A DNA stretch of 64,000 nucleotides from Pseudomonadota bacterium (GCA_027621405.1 JAQCBT010000009.1:105801-169800); one strand, 5' to 3'. Positions 8,166 to 17,325 are shown, counted from the first letter of the stretch. Made by a program: numbers and translations. The notes: a model not told the origin generated them from the letters alone.

Positions 8166-9113
8166 ATGAGCGTCATCAATACCAACATCTCAGCAACACT
8201 CGCCGCCAACGCCCTGGCCAAGAACGAGCGTTCCATGACTACCAGTATGGAGCGCCTGTCCACAGGCCTGCGTATTAACTCCGCTAAGGACGACGCCGCC
8301 GGCCTCGCCATCTCGGCACGCATGACCGGCCAAGTCCGCGGTCTGGAACAGGCGGCGCGCAATGCCAACGACGCCATCTCCATGCTACAGGTTGCCGAAG
8401 GAGCCACACAGGAAATCTCCAACATGCTGATTCGCATGCGCGAACTCGCCGTGCAGGCCGCCAACGGCACCTACAGCGCAACAGACCGTGATGCCCTCAA
8501 CCTGGAATTCGGCGAACTGATGTCCGAGATCGACCGCATCGCCAAGAACACCCAGTGGAACGGTATGAGCATCCTTGATGGCGATGGGCAACATGACGAG
8601 ACCACTGCAGACACCTCAGTTACCGTACAGTTGGGACCAAGCGCCTCCCAGACCATGACCGTTACTTTAAAATCATGGGTGCCCACCATGGCCGTCGATG
8701 CTGATGCAACCGACGCAGCAGGCACTGCTTCCGATGGTGCCGAAGCCACCGCCAATGGTGATTCAGCCTTTGGTGATACCGCCATCCTGTACTGGGGTGG
8801 CGTGCCCACCCGCATCGGGATCGATACTGCGGACGAGGCCACATTTGCCATCACCCAGCTCGACCGCGCTATCAATGGCGCCACCGCCGAGCGCGCGCAG
8901 TATGGCGCCTACATCAGTCGCCTCGAGCACGCCAGCGACAACTTGCTAAACGTGGCCCAGAACACCGATGCCTCGCGCAGCCGTATACAGGATGCCGACT
9001 ACGCCAAGGAGACCACAGAACTGGCTCGTAACCAGATCATCGCCCAGGCCGGCACCGCCATGCTCGCCCAGGCCAACCAGGTCAAGCAGACAGTGTTGTC
9101 ACTGCTGCAGTGA
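8166..9113 (+). CDS. fliC: Flagellin 1
   Basis: 315 residues. It has a conserved D0/D1 N-terminus (MSVINTNISATLAANALAKN, then RLSTGLRINSAKDDAAGLAI) and C-terminus (QNTDASRSRIQDADYAKETT, ending VKQTVLSLLQ). The variable centre is short (~100 residues) and rich in Ala, Asp and Thr, so the outer D2/D3 domains are reduced. It is the first of three tandem paralogues, with the longest centre and the only clear FliA promoter. The product is secreted through the flagellar export channel and builds the filament. The ribosome site is GGAG in gtcggagtac. Confidence 0.95.
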   Translation: MSVINTNISATLAANALAKNERSMTTSMERLSTGLRINSAKDDAAGLAISARMTGQVRGLEQAARNANDAISMLQVAEGATQEISNMLIRMRELAVQAANGTYSATDRDALNLEFGELMSEIDRIAKNTQWNGMSILDGDGQHDETTADTSVTVQLGPSASQTMTVTLKSWVPTMAVDADATDAAGTASDGAEATANGDSAFGDTAILYWGGVPTRIGIDTADEATFAITQLDRAINGATAERAQYGAYISRLEHASDNLLNVAQNTDASRSRIQDADYAKETTELARNQIIAQAGTAMLAQANQVKQTVLSLLQ

Positions 9114-9184
9114 ACGAACTTACATAAACCAACAAAGTTATACAAATTTTAAAGAGTGCAAACTAATAGATGTACTAACAAGTA

Positions 9185-9273
9185 ATTACATAAACCATCC
9201 CTAAACATGGAGACTAACTAATGAGTGTTATAAACACTAATATCAGCGCCACGCTGGCGTCTAACGCGCTCGC
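9185..9273 (+). repeat. Flagellin leader duplication, copy A
   Basis: 89 bp covering 36 nt of leader and the first ~17 codons of flagellin 2. It matches 10160-10248 at all but about five positions, including non-coding leader sequence (attacataaaccatccctaa), which shows that flagellins 2 and 3 arose by a recent duplication that carried its leader. Confidence 0.85.
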
Positions 9274-10087
9274 GAAAAACGAGCGAGTCATGACGAATGC
9301 CATGGAGCGACTTTCTACCGGTATGAGAATCAACTCGGCCAAGGATGACGCCGCCGGCCTCGCAATTTCCGCCCGCATGGCCGGCCAAGTCCGCGGCCTG
9401 GAACAAGCGGCGCGTAATGCCAACGACGCGATCTCTATGGTGCAGACAGTGGAAGGTGCGTCCAAGGAAATCATGAATATGCTGATTCGCATGCGCGAGC
9501 TAGCCGTTCAATCAGCCTCTGAGACCTACTCATCCACCGACCGTACAGCCCTACAACTGGAGTTCGCCGCATTACGATCGGAAATTACCCGAATTCAAGA
9601 AAATACGCAGTGGAACGGTATGGCCGTAATGGATGGCGGCACTACAAAAGCCATTCAAGTCGGACCCAGCGCCAGTCAAACCATGTCAATAACATTCGCC
9701 GACTGGAGTGTGGCTGATGCCTTGGTTTATGGCACAGCGACCGCAGGCTCTCATGCGGGCGCAACCTCCACAGCTATTAGCGCGCTAACAATTGCAACTT
9801 CTGCAACTACAGCTGCTGATGCAATACACACGCTGGATATTGCTATTAACGGGGTTGCATCCGAGCAAGCTACATACGGGGCCTATCTCTCGCGACTTCA
9901 GTTTGCCAGCGATAACCTTTTGAACGTGGCTCAAAACACGGATGCCTCCCGCAGTCGTATAGCGGACGCCGATTATGCTAGCGAAACGACGGAACTTGCG
10001 CGCACGCAGATCATCGCCCAAGCCGGTACCGCCATGCTCGCTCAGGCCAACCAGATCAAGCAGACAGTGTTATCACTGCTGAAATAA
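9221..10087 (+). CDS. fliC: Flagellin 2
   Basis: 288 residues. Both conserved ends are intact (RLSTGMRINSAKDDAAGLAI near residue 30; QNTDASRSRIADADYASETT near the end). The centre is only about 75 residues and rich in Ala and Thr. The ribosome site is GGAGAC 7-8 nt before ATG. No FliA-type promoter is visible in the 107-nt gap after flagellin 1, so expression may depend on readthrough or on another promoter type. The gap lacks a clear terminator. Confidence 0.94.
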   Translation: MSVINTNISATLASNALAKNERVMTNAMERLSTGMRINSAKDDAAGLAISARMAGQVRGLEQAARNANDAISMVQTVEGASKEIMNMLIRMRELAVQSASETYSSTDRTALQLEFAALRSEITRIQENTQWNGMAVMDGGTTKAIQVGPSASQTMSITFADWSVADALVYGTATAGSHAGATSTAISALTIATSATTAADAIHTLDIAINGVASEQATYGAYLSRLQFASDNLLNVAQNTDASRSRIADADYASETTELARTQIIAQAGTAMLAQANQIKQTVLSLLK

Positions 10088-10159
10088 ACAAACCCACACA
10101 AAGGAGACAAATTTACACACATTAAAAAGAGTTTGAATAAAGAGATCTATTAATGAGCA

Positions 10160-10248
10160 ATTACATAAACCATCCCTAAACAAGGAGACTAAGCAATGAG
10201 TGTTATTAACACTAATATTAGCGCCACGCTGGCGTCTAACGCGCTCGC
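10160..10248 (+). repeat. Flagellin leader duplication, copy B
   Basis: Second copy of the 89-bp leader plus 5' coding repeat described at 9185-9273. The ATG lies at the same offset (36 nt) in both copies. Confidence 0.85.
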
Positions 10249-11038
10249 TAGAAATGAACGCGTAATGGCAACAGCCATGGAGCGACTTTCAACCGGCCAG
10301 AGAATAAACTCGGCCAAGGACGATGCCGCCGGCATGGCGATTGCTGCCCGTATGACCGGCCAAGTCCGCGGATTGGAACAAGCGGCACGCAATGCCAACG
10401 ACGGTATCTCAATGGTCCAGACCGTGGAAGGCGCGTCCAAAGAAATCATGAATATGTTGGTGCGTATGCGTGAACTCGCAGTACAAGCCGCATCTGAAAC
10501 CTACAGCGACACTGACCGTGATGCTTTGGATTTGGAGTACCAGGCATTGGAAGCTGAGATCACTCGTGTTGCGACTGCTACGCAGTGGAATGGCTCTAAC
10601 CGCATGGATCTGGCAGCCGCTTCGGACGACTTCGACGTACAGATAGGTGCCAATGCTTCTCAGAATATGAATGTTGTTTTTCTTAGCTGGGATATAGCAG
10701 ATGCAGCAGCCACCGCTTATGGGGTTGACCTGAGTGGTGACGACCTGCAATCTGTGGCTAACGCTACCACTGCGATCACGAATTTAGATACGGCCATAAA
10801 CGGCGCGGCTGCCGAACAGGCGAAATATGGTTCCTATATTTCACGCCTGCAGCATGCCAGCGACAATCTGATGAACGTAGCCCAGAACACCGATGCTTCC
10901 CGCAGCCGTATCGCCGACGCCGATTACGCCAAGGAAACCACGGAACTGGCGCGTACCCAGATCATCGCGCAGGCCGGTACCGCCATGTTGGCTCAGGCGA
11001 ATCAGGTGAAGCAGACCGTATTGGCGCTGCTGCAGTAA
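10196..11038 (+). CDS. fliC: Flagellin 3
   Basis: 280 residues, the shortest of the three. The N-terminus is nearly identical to flagellin 2 (MSVINTNISATLASNALARN) and the C-terminus ends VKQTVLALLQ. The central segment (about residues 135-205) is acidic (AAASDDFDVQIG, VDLSGDDLQ), different from the other two, so the three copies have diverged only in the surface-exposed part. It shares its leader with flagellin 2 and is followed 110 nt later by flaG. Confidence 0.94.
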   Translation: MSVINTNISATLASNALARNERVMATAMERLSTGQRINSAKDDAAGMAIAARMTGQVRGLEQAARNANDGISMVQTVEGASKEIMNMLVRMRELAVQAASETYSDTDRDALDLEYQALEAEITRVATATQWNGSNRMDLAAASDDFDVQIGANASQNMNVVFLSWDIADAAATAYGVDLSGDDLQSVANATTAITNLDTAINGAAAEQAKYGSYISRLQHASDNLMNVAQNTDASRSRIADADYAKETTELARTQIIAQAGTAMLAQANQVKQTVLALLQ

Positions 11039-11148
11039 AAGTCTGGTAGTTTCAGGCATCAGACTCGGTGGGTCAGTGACACTGGCCACTGAGCCTGGGC
11101 CTGAGTGATACATTAATCTGCTACTTCTGAGTTTCACAAGGAGGCACA

Positions 11149-11559
11149 ATGAGTACCATCAATGTGAATACTCTACCGACAGCCCGGCCTGTATCGACAG
11201 GCGCCGGCTCTGAGGAAAGCCCGGTCACACCGGACAGAGTCCGCGCCGAGATCGACAAGACCGTGCAGTCGGTTGAGCAGGTGAACTCACGCATACTGGA
11301 TCAGCGATCCCGTTCTGCGGAAAAGATGCAGAGCTTGCAGGAGAGTCTCGACGAGGCGATTCGCACGCTCAATGACAAGATGGCTATTAGCCCGAAAAAT
11401 CTGCGCTTTTCCGTCGATGAAGTATCCAATCGCTACCTGGTGGTCGTCACCGACGAGAGCAATGGCGATGTGATACGTCAGGTGCCCGCCGAAGCAGTGT
11501 TGCGTGTCGCTCACAACATTGAAGCACTGAAGGGTGTATTGTTCGACAAGGTTCTCTAG
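11149..11559 (+). CDS. flaG: FlaG family protein
   Basis: 136 residues. The C-terminal half carries the FlaG pattern: MAISPKNLRFSVDEVSNRYL, DESNGDVIRQVPAEAVLRV. FlaG proteins influence filament length in polar flagellates. The N-terminal half is polar and low in complexity. It has a good ribosome site (AAGGAGGC) and lies downstream of the flagellins. Its stop codon is inside a strong hairpin. Confidence 0.9.
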   Translation: MSTINVNTLPTARPVSTGAGSEESPVTPDRVRAEIDKTVQSVEQVNSRILDQRSRSAEKMQSLQESLDEAIRTLNDKMAISPKNLRFSVDEVSNRYLVVVTDESNGDVIRQVPAEAVLRVAHNIEALKGVLFDKVL

Positions 11560-11578
11560 CCCCGCTAGAGAACCTTGT
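11546..11578 (+). terminator. Hairpin terminator after flaG
   Basis: A perfect 14-bp inverted repeat (acaaggttctctag / ctagagaaccttgt) with a 5-nt loop, overlapping the flaG stop and followed by a pyrimidine-rich tcTCCCTTCCTC tail rather than a clean T-run. It probably separates the flagellin block from the ClC gene. Confidence 0.7.
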
Positions 11579-11633
11579 TCTCCCTTCCTCAACTGTAGAC
11601 TCACTGCGAAACAACGGGTGACCCACTAATTCA

Positions 11634-13328
11634 ATGTCCGGGCGAGTATTCAAGGAACTGCTGCTGATTCTCGTTATTGGCAGCTTCATCGGCCTGCTAA
11701 TGGCCGTGATAGCCAATCAATTTGTACTGGGTGTGCAGTTCGCGAAGGAAGTGCGTGAATCGAGCCAGTGGCTGGAGTTCAATCTGCCATGGGGTCGCTA
11801 TTCACTGGCACCGGTGGTATTCCTCACCGGCGCGGCGCTCGCCGTGGTCTGGCTGCGCAAGCTCCTGCGGCTGACCGCCTGGGCAGGCCCCGCCGACAGC
11901 ATCTATGCGGCCCACGCGCCGCACCACGAACTCAACCTCAAGCAGGGCGCAGCTTCGACGCTCGCCGCCTTTATTTCAGCCGCCGGCGGCGCCTCGGTGG
12001 GCCAGTACGGCCCCCTCGTTCATTTTGGGGCAACCGTGGGTTCAGGCTTTCGCCGGGTATTCAAAGATTTCCTGAGTCCTGACATTTTTCTCGGCTGCGG
12101 CGTGGCCGCCGCCATCGCTGCCGGATTCAACGCCCCCCTGGCCGGCGTTGTCTTCGCTCACGAGGCGGTGCTGAGACACTTCTCGCCACGCGCCATCGCG
12201 CCCATATTTATCGCATCCGTCAGCGCCAGCACCTTTGACAGCCTGTTTTTCAGTGCCACCGAAAAAACCTTCTCCCTGCAGCAGGCCGTGCCGCCTCTGG
12301 CTGAAGTCGTGCCCGTGCTGCTGCTGCTGGCACCCTTCGCATCGCTGGTGGCAATCAGCTTCATGCTGGCCCTGCGTAGCACCACGGCACTGGGTAAACG
12401 TCTGCCCATGCCTGCCACTTCACTCACCCTGCTGGCTGCCGTCATTTGCGGTTGCGTAGGCGTGTTTATGCCGCAGATTCTCGGCATCGGGGTAGACGGC
12501 ATCAATATGATGATAGCCGGCGAGGCTGATCTGTCCTTGTTGCTGGCTTTACTGCTTGGCAAGCTGACCATGACCGCTCTGTGTATTGGTTTCGGCCTGT
12601 TCGGCGGCGTGTTCTCCCCGGCCTTGTTTGTCGGGGTTGCCACCGGTGCCATCGCCGCCCAGGTGTTGGCGAGTTTCGGACTGGTCGGCATGCAGGAAGT
12701 GATCAGCGTGGCGGCCATGGCTGCCGTCAGCGCGGCAGTTATCGGCGCACCGATCACCTCTGTATTGATTGTGCTCGAGTTAACGGGATCCTATGAATTC
12801 GCCGTGGCGGCTATGATCGCGGTGATTGTCTGCACCCTGCTGACCAATCGCTTATTCGGACAATCTTTCTTCGATCGCCAGTTGCTCGACCGTGGCATAG
12901 ACCTGCGCAAGGGCCGCGAATCCCTGGCCCTGGATGGCACCCGGGTCGGAGACTACATCAGCGCCCACTTCCTGACCGCAGCGGCCAGCATGAGCGGCCA
13001 GCGCTTGATGCAAGCGATGGCCGAGGGTGGCTTTACCGAGGCCTACGTCGTCGACCCGGAAGGGCGCTTGCAGGGCAAGGTCTCTGTATTCGACTGTGCC
13101 CAGGCGACTGACAAGCCTGTATCAAGCTGTATGGATGTCAATCCTCTGCGTTTTAGCGAGACTGAATCCCTGACCAACGCCATGCACAAGGTGAGTCGCT
13201 TCGTAGGCGAGAGTATCCCCATCCTGGCAGAGGATTCCGGTCGTCTGCTGGGGGTTGTGACCGAAGGCGATCTGTTTCAGGCTGTATTGAAAGTTCAGGA
13301 CAGTGTCCGCCAACTGGAGAGGAATTAG
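11634..13328 (+). CDS. ClC-family chloride channel with C-terminal CBS pair
   Basis: 564 residues: about 430 residues of ClC membrane domain followed by two CBS domains (about 445-560). The ClC landmarks are GGASVGQYGPLVHFGA at the position of the GxEGP loop, FNAPLAGVVFAHEA, and GGVFSPALFVG. Residue 125, where exchangers carry the gating glutamate, is tyrosine. Residue 178, aligned with the inner proton glutamate (E203 of the E. coli protein), is alanine. By family logic this points to a passive anion channel rather than a Cl-/H+ exchanger. It stands between the flagellar blocks, with 3 nt to the next gene, so both are probably co-transcribed. A flagellar role is not implied. Confidence 0.88.
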   Translation: MSGRVFKELLLILVIGSFIGLLMAVIANQFVLGVQFAKEVRESSQWLEFNLPWGRYSLAPVVFLTGAALAVVWLRKLLRLTAWAGPADSIYAAHAPHHELNLKQGAASTLAAFISAAGGASVGQYGPLVHFGATVGSGFRRVFKDFLSPDIFLGCGVAAAIAAGFNAPLAGVVFAHEAVLRHFSPRAIAPIFIASVSASTFDSLFFSATEKTFSLQQAVPPLAEVVPVLLLLAPFASLVAISFMLALRSTTALGKRLPMPATSLTLLAAVICGCVGVFMPQILGIGVDGINMMIAGEADLSLLLALLLGKLTMTALCIGFGLFGGVFSPALFVGVATGAIAAQVLASFGLVGMQEVISVAAMAAVSAAVIGAPITSVLIVLELTGSYEFAVAAMIAVIVCTLLTNRLFGQSFFDRQLLDRGIDLRKGRESLALDGTRVGDYISAHFLTAAASMSGQRLMQAMAEGGFTEAYVVDPEGRLQGKVSVFDCAQATDKPVSSCMDVNPLRFSETESLTNAMHKVSRFVGESIPILAEDSGRLLGVVTEGDLFQAVLKVQDSVRQLERN

Positions 13329-13331
13329 ACC

Positions 13332-14051
13332 ATGCGCTGCAAGGCACGAAAACTGCTTCTACCTACCCTTATCGCCGTTTGCTTCTGCGGCAGCGCCCTG
13401 GGCCAGCAGGGCAGCTTCGAGGCGGGGCTTGCAGCCAAGGAGCGCGGCCATTTCGCGACGGCGATCCGCGCCTGGCGGCCACTTGCCGAGGCCGGTGTGG
13501 CCGAGGCACAAAATAATCTTGGTCACATGTACGAAGAAGGCTTGGGCGTAGCCCAGAACTATACCGAGGCCATGCGCTGGTACCGCGAAGCGGCCGATAA
13601 TGGTCTCGCCGAGGCACAGCACAATATCGGCCTGCTCTATTACAACGGCTACGGCGTCGCCGAGAACCCGCGCGAAGCGGTCCGCTGGTTTCGACAGGCG
13701 GCGCTCGAAGACATCGTCCCCGCTCAGTACATGCTGGGCCTGGCCTTTCAGCAGGGCAAGGGGGCCGATGTTGATTACAGCGAGGCCAGACGCTGGTTCC
13801 TGCAGGCGGCCCGCCTCGGATCAGTCAACGCCCAGTTCATGTATGCCTACATGCTGCAGGCGGGAGAGGGGGCCGACTCGAACCCCTTTGGCGCCTATGT
13901 CTGGGCCAGCGTAGCGGAGAGAAGCGGCTTCGGCGACGCCACGGATATTTCAGCCATCTCCATGATCCTGCTGGAAGACGATGAGCTTGCCGAAGCCGAA
14001 ACTGTGATCGCGGCCTGTCTGGGTCAGGGTCTTATAGACTGCCCCGAGTGA
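13332..14051 (+). CDS. Secreted Sel1-repeat protein
   Basis: 239 residues with a signal peptide (hydrophobic LLLPTLIAVCFCGSALGQ), then about five Sel1-like repeats of ~36 residues (AEAQNNLGHMYEEGLGVAQN, AEAQHNIGLLYYNGYGVAEN, and so on) up to residue ~200. Sel1 repeats are alpha-solenoid protein-binding modules. It is probably periplasmic. It lies 3 nt after the ClC gene and converges with the pomB genes. The partner is unknown. Confidence 0.85.
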   Translation: MRCKARKLLLPTLIAVCFCGSALGQQGSFEAGLAAKERGHFATAIRAWRPLAEAGVAEAQNNLGHMYEEGLGVAQNYTEAMRWYREAADNGLAEAQHNIGLLYYNGYGVAENPREAVRWFRQAALEDIVPAQYMLGLAFQQGKGADVDYSEARRWFLQAARLGSVNAQFMYAYMLQAGEGADSNPFGAYVWASVAERSGFGDATDISAISMILLEDDELAEAETVIAACLGQGLIDCPE

Positions 14052-14087
14052 GCGCTTGCGCTGCGGTCTGCGACAGCAGGCGCGCGT

Positions 14088-15263
14088 TTAGCTGGACCCA
14101 GCACCATCGACGATGATTTCAATACGGCGGTTGTTGGCTCGTCCCAGGGCAGTGTTGTTGTCCGCCAACGGGCGTGAATCAGCAAAGCCCTTGATACTTA
14201 TCCGCCCAGCCTGCACGAAGTCACCATTGACGAGATAGTCGGCAACCGCTGCGGCGCGCGCAGCCGACAGGTCCCAGTTGGATCGATAGCGACTGCCAAA
14301 ACCGATGGGTACATTATCCGTGTGACCCTCAATACTGACTCGACCTGGCGCCCCGGCAATCGACGCACCGACCGAATCGATGAGGGAAAAGAAATCGGGC
14401 TTCAGTTCGGCCTGTCCACTGTCAAAGGTGCCCTGCTCGGCGAGGCGAATGATGATCAGGTCACCGTCGCGCTCCACCTCTGCCAGACCGTCGCGTATCT
14501 CCTGCGAGAGATTGGCGCGGATCTGTTGGTACTGGTCTTCCAGTGGGGAACTGCCACCACCCGCCGTCTGACCTGTACCGGCAGCCGATTCCTGTTGATT
14601 GAGAATTGTACTGATGCGCGGGTCGACAACCTCGATGAGCGTGTCAGTCTCGATTTGCGCGGCCGCCACCATGGCGTAGATCTCCAGGGTATCCTGATCC
14701 ACCTGACCACGCGGGTTGCCAGCATCCAGCCCTCTCTGTGACCCTTCCTCGGTTTGCTCCAGCACTTCCACGCGGACGCTATTGTCCTCGGCCACCACCC
14801 GCACCCGCCCCCGGGCGAGTTGTTCAGCGAGTGCCTGCTGCAAGGCCTGTTCTGCCGCATTGGTGTCTGATTCACCTGGCGCGGTGTCGCTCCTGAGCTC
14901 GACGTTATCGGGCTGCGGCTCGTCGGTCTTCTGCTCTTCAACAGTCTGCACCGGCGTCGGATCGACCCTTGCTGTTCGGTACTGCTGCGCGATGATGTTG
15001 TCCGCTGTGGGTGGCTCTATCACCGGGATTTGCGTCTGCACGCCAAACGCACTACGCATCGACCCGCTCACCTGCTTGTACTTGGGCACATTGACGTGAG
15101 CGAAGGACAGGATCAGCACAAAAAACGCCATGAGCAAGGTGGCCATGTCGGCGAATGTTGCCATCCATGCTGGCGCACCCGCTTTGCAAGGCGGACAGTC
15201 CTCGGCGGGGGCCTCCGGTGGGGCCGCCGCTTCTTCCAATTCCAGTTCGTCTTCGTCAGCCAC
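14088..15263 (-). CDS. pomB: PomB/MotB-like stator protein, second copy
   Basis: 391 residues from a GTG start at 15263, 7 nt after the stop of the first copy and preceded by TAGGTG. The N-terminal CPPCKAGAPAWMATFADMAT and LLMAFFVLILSF contain the single membrane helix with the ion-binding aspartate. The C-terminus is an OmpA-type peptidoglycan-binding domain (GRVSIEGHTDNVPIGFGSRY, RSNWDLSAARA, ANNRRIEIIVDGAG). Between them are ~190 residues rich in Glu and Gln, longer than in PomB (~315 residues in Vibrio). It anchors the stator to the cell wall. It is a paralogue of the upstream gene. Confidence 0.88.
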   Translation of the reverse strand: MADEDELELEEAAAPPEAPAEDCPPCKAGAPAWMATFADMATLLMAFFVLILSFAHVNVPKYKQVSGSMRSAFGVQTQIPVIEPPTADNIIAQQYRTARVDPTPVQTVEEQKTDEPQPDNVELRSDTAPGESDTNAAEQALQQALAEQLARGRVRVVAEDNSVRVEVLEQTEEGSQRGLDAGNPRGQVDQDTLEIYAMVAAAQIETDTLIEVVDPRISTILNQQESAAGTGQTAGGGSSPLEDQYQQIRANLSQEIRDGLAEVERDGDLIIIRLAEQGTFDSGQAELKPDFFSLIDSVGASIAGAPGRVSIEGHTDNVPIGFGSRYRSNWDLSAARAAAVADYLVNGDFVQAGRISIKGFADSRPLADNNTALGRANNRRIEIIVDGAGSS

Positions 15264-15270
15264 AGTGCAC

Positions 15271-16545
15271 CTAGTTATCCACGATGATTTCAATACGCCG
15301 GTTTCGCGACCGACCCTCGGCACTGGCATTCGACTCCAGCGGCCTGGTATCAGCAAAACCCAGCACCTGCAAGCGATCCTGGCTTATATTGAGCCGGCTA
15401 TTGAAGTAGTCGGCAACCGAGGCTGCGCGGGCAGCAGACAGGTCCCAATTGGAATCGAACTGCTCACTGAAGGCGATGGGAATATTATCGGTGTGGCCTT
15501 CGACGTTGATACGACCCGCTCCGACGGCAACACTCTCACCCACCCTCGCCAACAGAGGTAAAAATTGATCTTGCAGATCGGCACTGCCGGAGACAAAGGT
15601 TCCCTGGCTGGCCAGCCTCACCACAACGGCATCACCCTGTCGCTCAACTTCGACGCGCCCCTGTTCTATATCGGTATTCAAGGCAGCCGTGATGCGCTGG
15701 TAGCGTTCGATCGCGCTGCTCTCTCCTGTGCTTCGGCTGGCTTGCCCCGATTGCCCAAGCGCATCGGCCTCGGCATCGCCAGCACCCGGCGCGGAGACGA
15801 AGAGTTGAATCTCGGCGCTGACCTGGGACTGCACGGCGACCACCTGTGCGGCCACGTCGAGCAGGCGCTGCTCCACGCTACCCGCCTCATTAAGCTGACG
15901 GCCGGCTTCCCCTGTGCCTCCGGCACTGCGTGCCGAGTTCATTTCCACAACAAGCTTTTCATCCGCTATACGCAGACTGACTTCGCCACTTTCAATGGCC
16001 TCGGCCAGTGCGTTCTCCACGACACGGTACTGCTCCTCGATCGGGAAATCCTCCGAGAAGTCCTCTGTCTTCTTCTGGACGAAGGGGTCAGTGGGATTCT
16101 CGGCCCGCTGCTCGGGGTTATCGATGACCGTCGCTTCGGCCAGCGCGGGCGTGAAGTCTTCGACGATGATGCTGCGCGCCATGGGGAGTGTAATGGTCGG
16201 GATTATCTTCTTGATCCCAAAGGCGGCCTGGATTGAGCCGTTTATTTGCTCGAATTTTGGCAACTCGGTATCAGAAAAAGACAATATAAGTACGAAGAAC
16301 GCCATTAAGAGCGTTGCCATATCGGCGAATGTGGCCATCCAGCCCGGCGCGCCCCCCTTGCAGGGCGGACACTCCTCTACCGGTTCCTCGGCCGCCATAC
16401 CGCCACCGGCAGGTGCCGCCGCTTCTGCTTCAGCCTCCGACTCAGGTGCAACCGCCTCATCGACAGGAGCCTGCTCCTGTTCTGTAACCACCTCGGGCGC
16501 CAGCTCGGATTCAGATTGTTCCAGTTCGTCGCTGCTGTTAGCCAT
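15271..16545 (-). CDS. pomB: PomB/MotB-like stator protein, first copy
   Basis: 424 residues. An acidic N-terminal extension (~65 residues) precedes CPPCKGGAPGWMATFADMAT and the membrane helix LLMAFFVLILSF, with the conserved aspartate in FADMAT. The OmpA-type domain is intact (GRINVEGHTDNIPIAFSEQF, DSNWDLSAARA, RSRNRRIEIIVDN). It lies 24 nt after pomA, as expected for a pomA-pomB pair. The plug/linker region is long and includes SAPGAGDAEADALG. The WMATFAD pattern is closer to PomB, and so to sodium drive, than to enteric MotB. Confidence 0.9.
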   Translation of the reverse strand: MANSSDELEQSESELAPEVVTEQEQAPVDEAVAPESEAEAEAAAPAGGGMAAEEPVEECPPCKGGAPGWMATFADMATLLMAFFVLILSFSDTELPKFEQINGSIQAAFGIKKIIPTITLPMARSIIVEDFTPALAEATVIDNPEQRAENPTDPFVQKKTEDFSEDFPIEEQYRVVENALAEAIESGEVSLRIADEKLVVEMNSARSAGGTGEAGRQLNEAGSVEQRLLDVAAQVVAVQSQVSAEIQLFVSAPGAGDAEADALGQSGQASRSTGESSAIERYQRITAALNTDIEQGRVEVERQGDAVVVRLASQGTFVSGSADLQDQFLPLLARVGESVAVGAGRINVEGHTDNIPIAFSEQFDSNWDLSAARAASVADYFNSRLNISQDRLQVLGFADTRPLESNASAEGRSRNRRIEIIVDN

Positions 16546-16569
16546 GGCTCAGAGTACTGCTCCGCAAAA

Positions 16570-17325
16570 TCAGGCCGCGGCTTCCAGCTTGGCGCGAACC
16601 TTGGGTGCAACGAATGAGGCCAGATAGTCGGTCAGTACCCGGGGGTTACCACCGCTCTGTATGAATAGAACGCCTTCAATGATCAACTCACAATTCGAGG
16701 CTTCCAGGTCTGATTGATTGCGCAACTTCATCGAAATGGGCAGACAGATTACGTTCGCGAGAATAGCGCCATACATCGTCGTCAACAGTGCCACCGCCAT
16801 GGCTGGTCCGATAGCTTTGGGATCAGACATATTACCGAGCATCTGAACCAGTCCGATCAAGGTACCGATCATGCCCATGGCAGGCGCAATCTCACCCCAG
16901 GCCGAGAAAATGTCTGCGCCCATTCTGTGCCGTAACTTCATCGAAGCGATGTCTTTATCCAGCGATTTCTTGATCATGTCGGGGTCGGAGCCATCCACCA
17001 GCATACTAATGCCTTTCGCCATGAAGGGATTGGATATGTCCTGTCCTTCCAGGGCGATCATGCCGTCTTTACGCGCGATGGTTGCCAGCTCCACGAGCTT
17101 GTGCACGAGCTCCTCAGGCTTGTCCAGCTTATTCTTGAAAGTCTTGCCCATGACACTGATGGCGCTGAGGAACTCGGCAAGAGATGAGCGGAACAGTACC
17201 ACCATTATTGAACCGGCAACGACGATCAGCATCGAGGGCGTATCGATAAACGCCGATGGCTGACTGATTGACATCGCAATCATGCCGAAAGCGCCCAATA
17301 TGCCAATGATCGTTGCGATATCCAT
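16570..17325 (-). CDS. pomA: PomA, stator channel subunit
   Basis: 251 residues, the PomA length (MotA is ~295). It has four membrane segments, MDIATIIGILGAFGMIAMSI at the start, the cytoplasmic loop with charged residues for FliG contact (about residues 65-145), and the P-rich helices EIAPAMGMIGTLIGLVQMLG and GPAMAVALLTTMYGAILANV that line the channel. With PomB it forms an ion-driven torque unit, probably sodium-powered. The 192-nt upstream region holds a tandem decamer (17437-17458), an inverted repeat (17412-17434) and a GCCGAT -10-like element (minus, 17403-17410), but no TAAAG at the right spacing. Confidence 0.93.
   Translation of the reverse strand: MDIATIIGILGAFGMIAMSISQPSAFIDTPSMLIVVAGSIMVVLFRSSLAEFLSAISVMGKTFKNKLDKPEELVHKLVELATIARKDGMIALEGQDISNPFMAKGISMLVDGSDPDMIKKSLDKDIASMKLRHRMGADIFSAWGEIAPAMGMIGTLIGLVQMLGNMSDPKAIGPAMAVALLTTMYGAILANVICLPISMKLRNQSDLEASNCELIIEGVLFIQSGGNPRVLTDYLASFVAPKVRAKLEAAA

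Noticed and set aside
9130..9220. FliA promoter for flagellin 2 starting at TTAAAGAG
   Set aside because: No GNCGAT sequence lies 11-13 nt downstream.
8166..11038. CRISPR-like repetition in the 8-11 kb region
   Set aside because: The repetition comes from three paralogous flagellin genes and a duplicated leader; there are no short spaced repeats.
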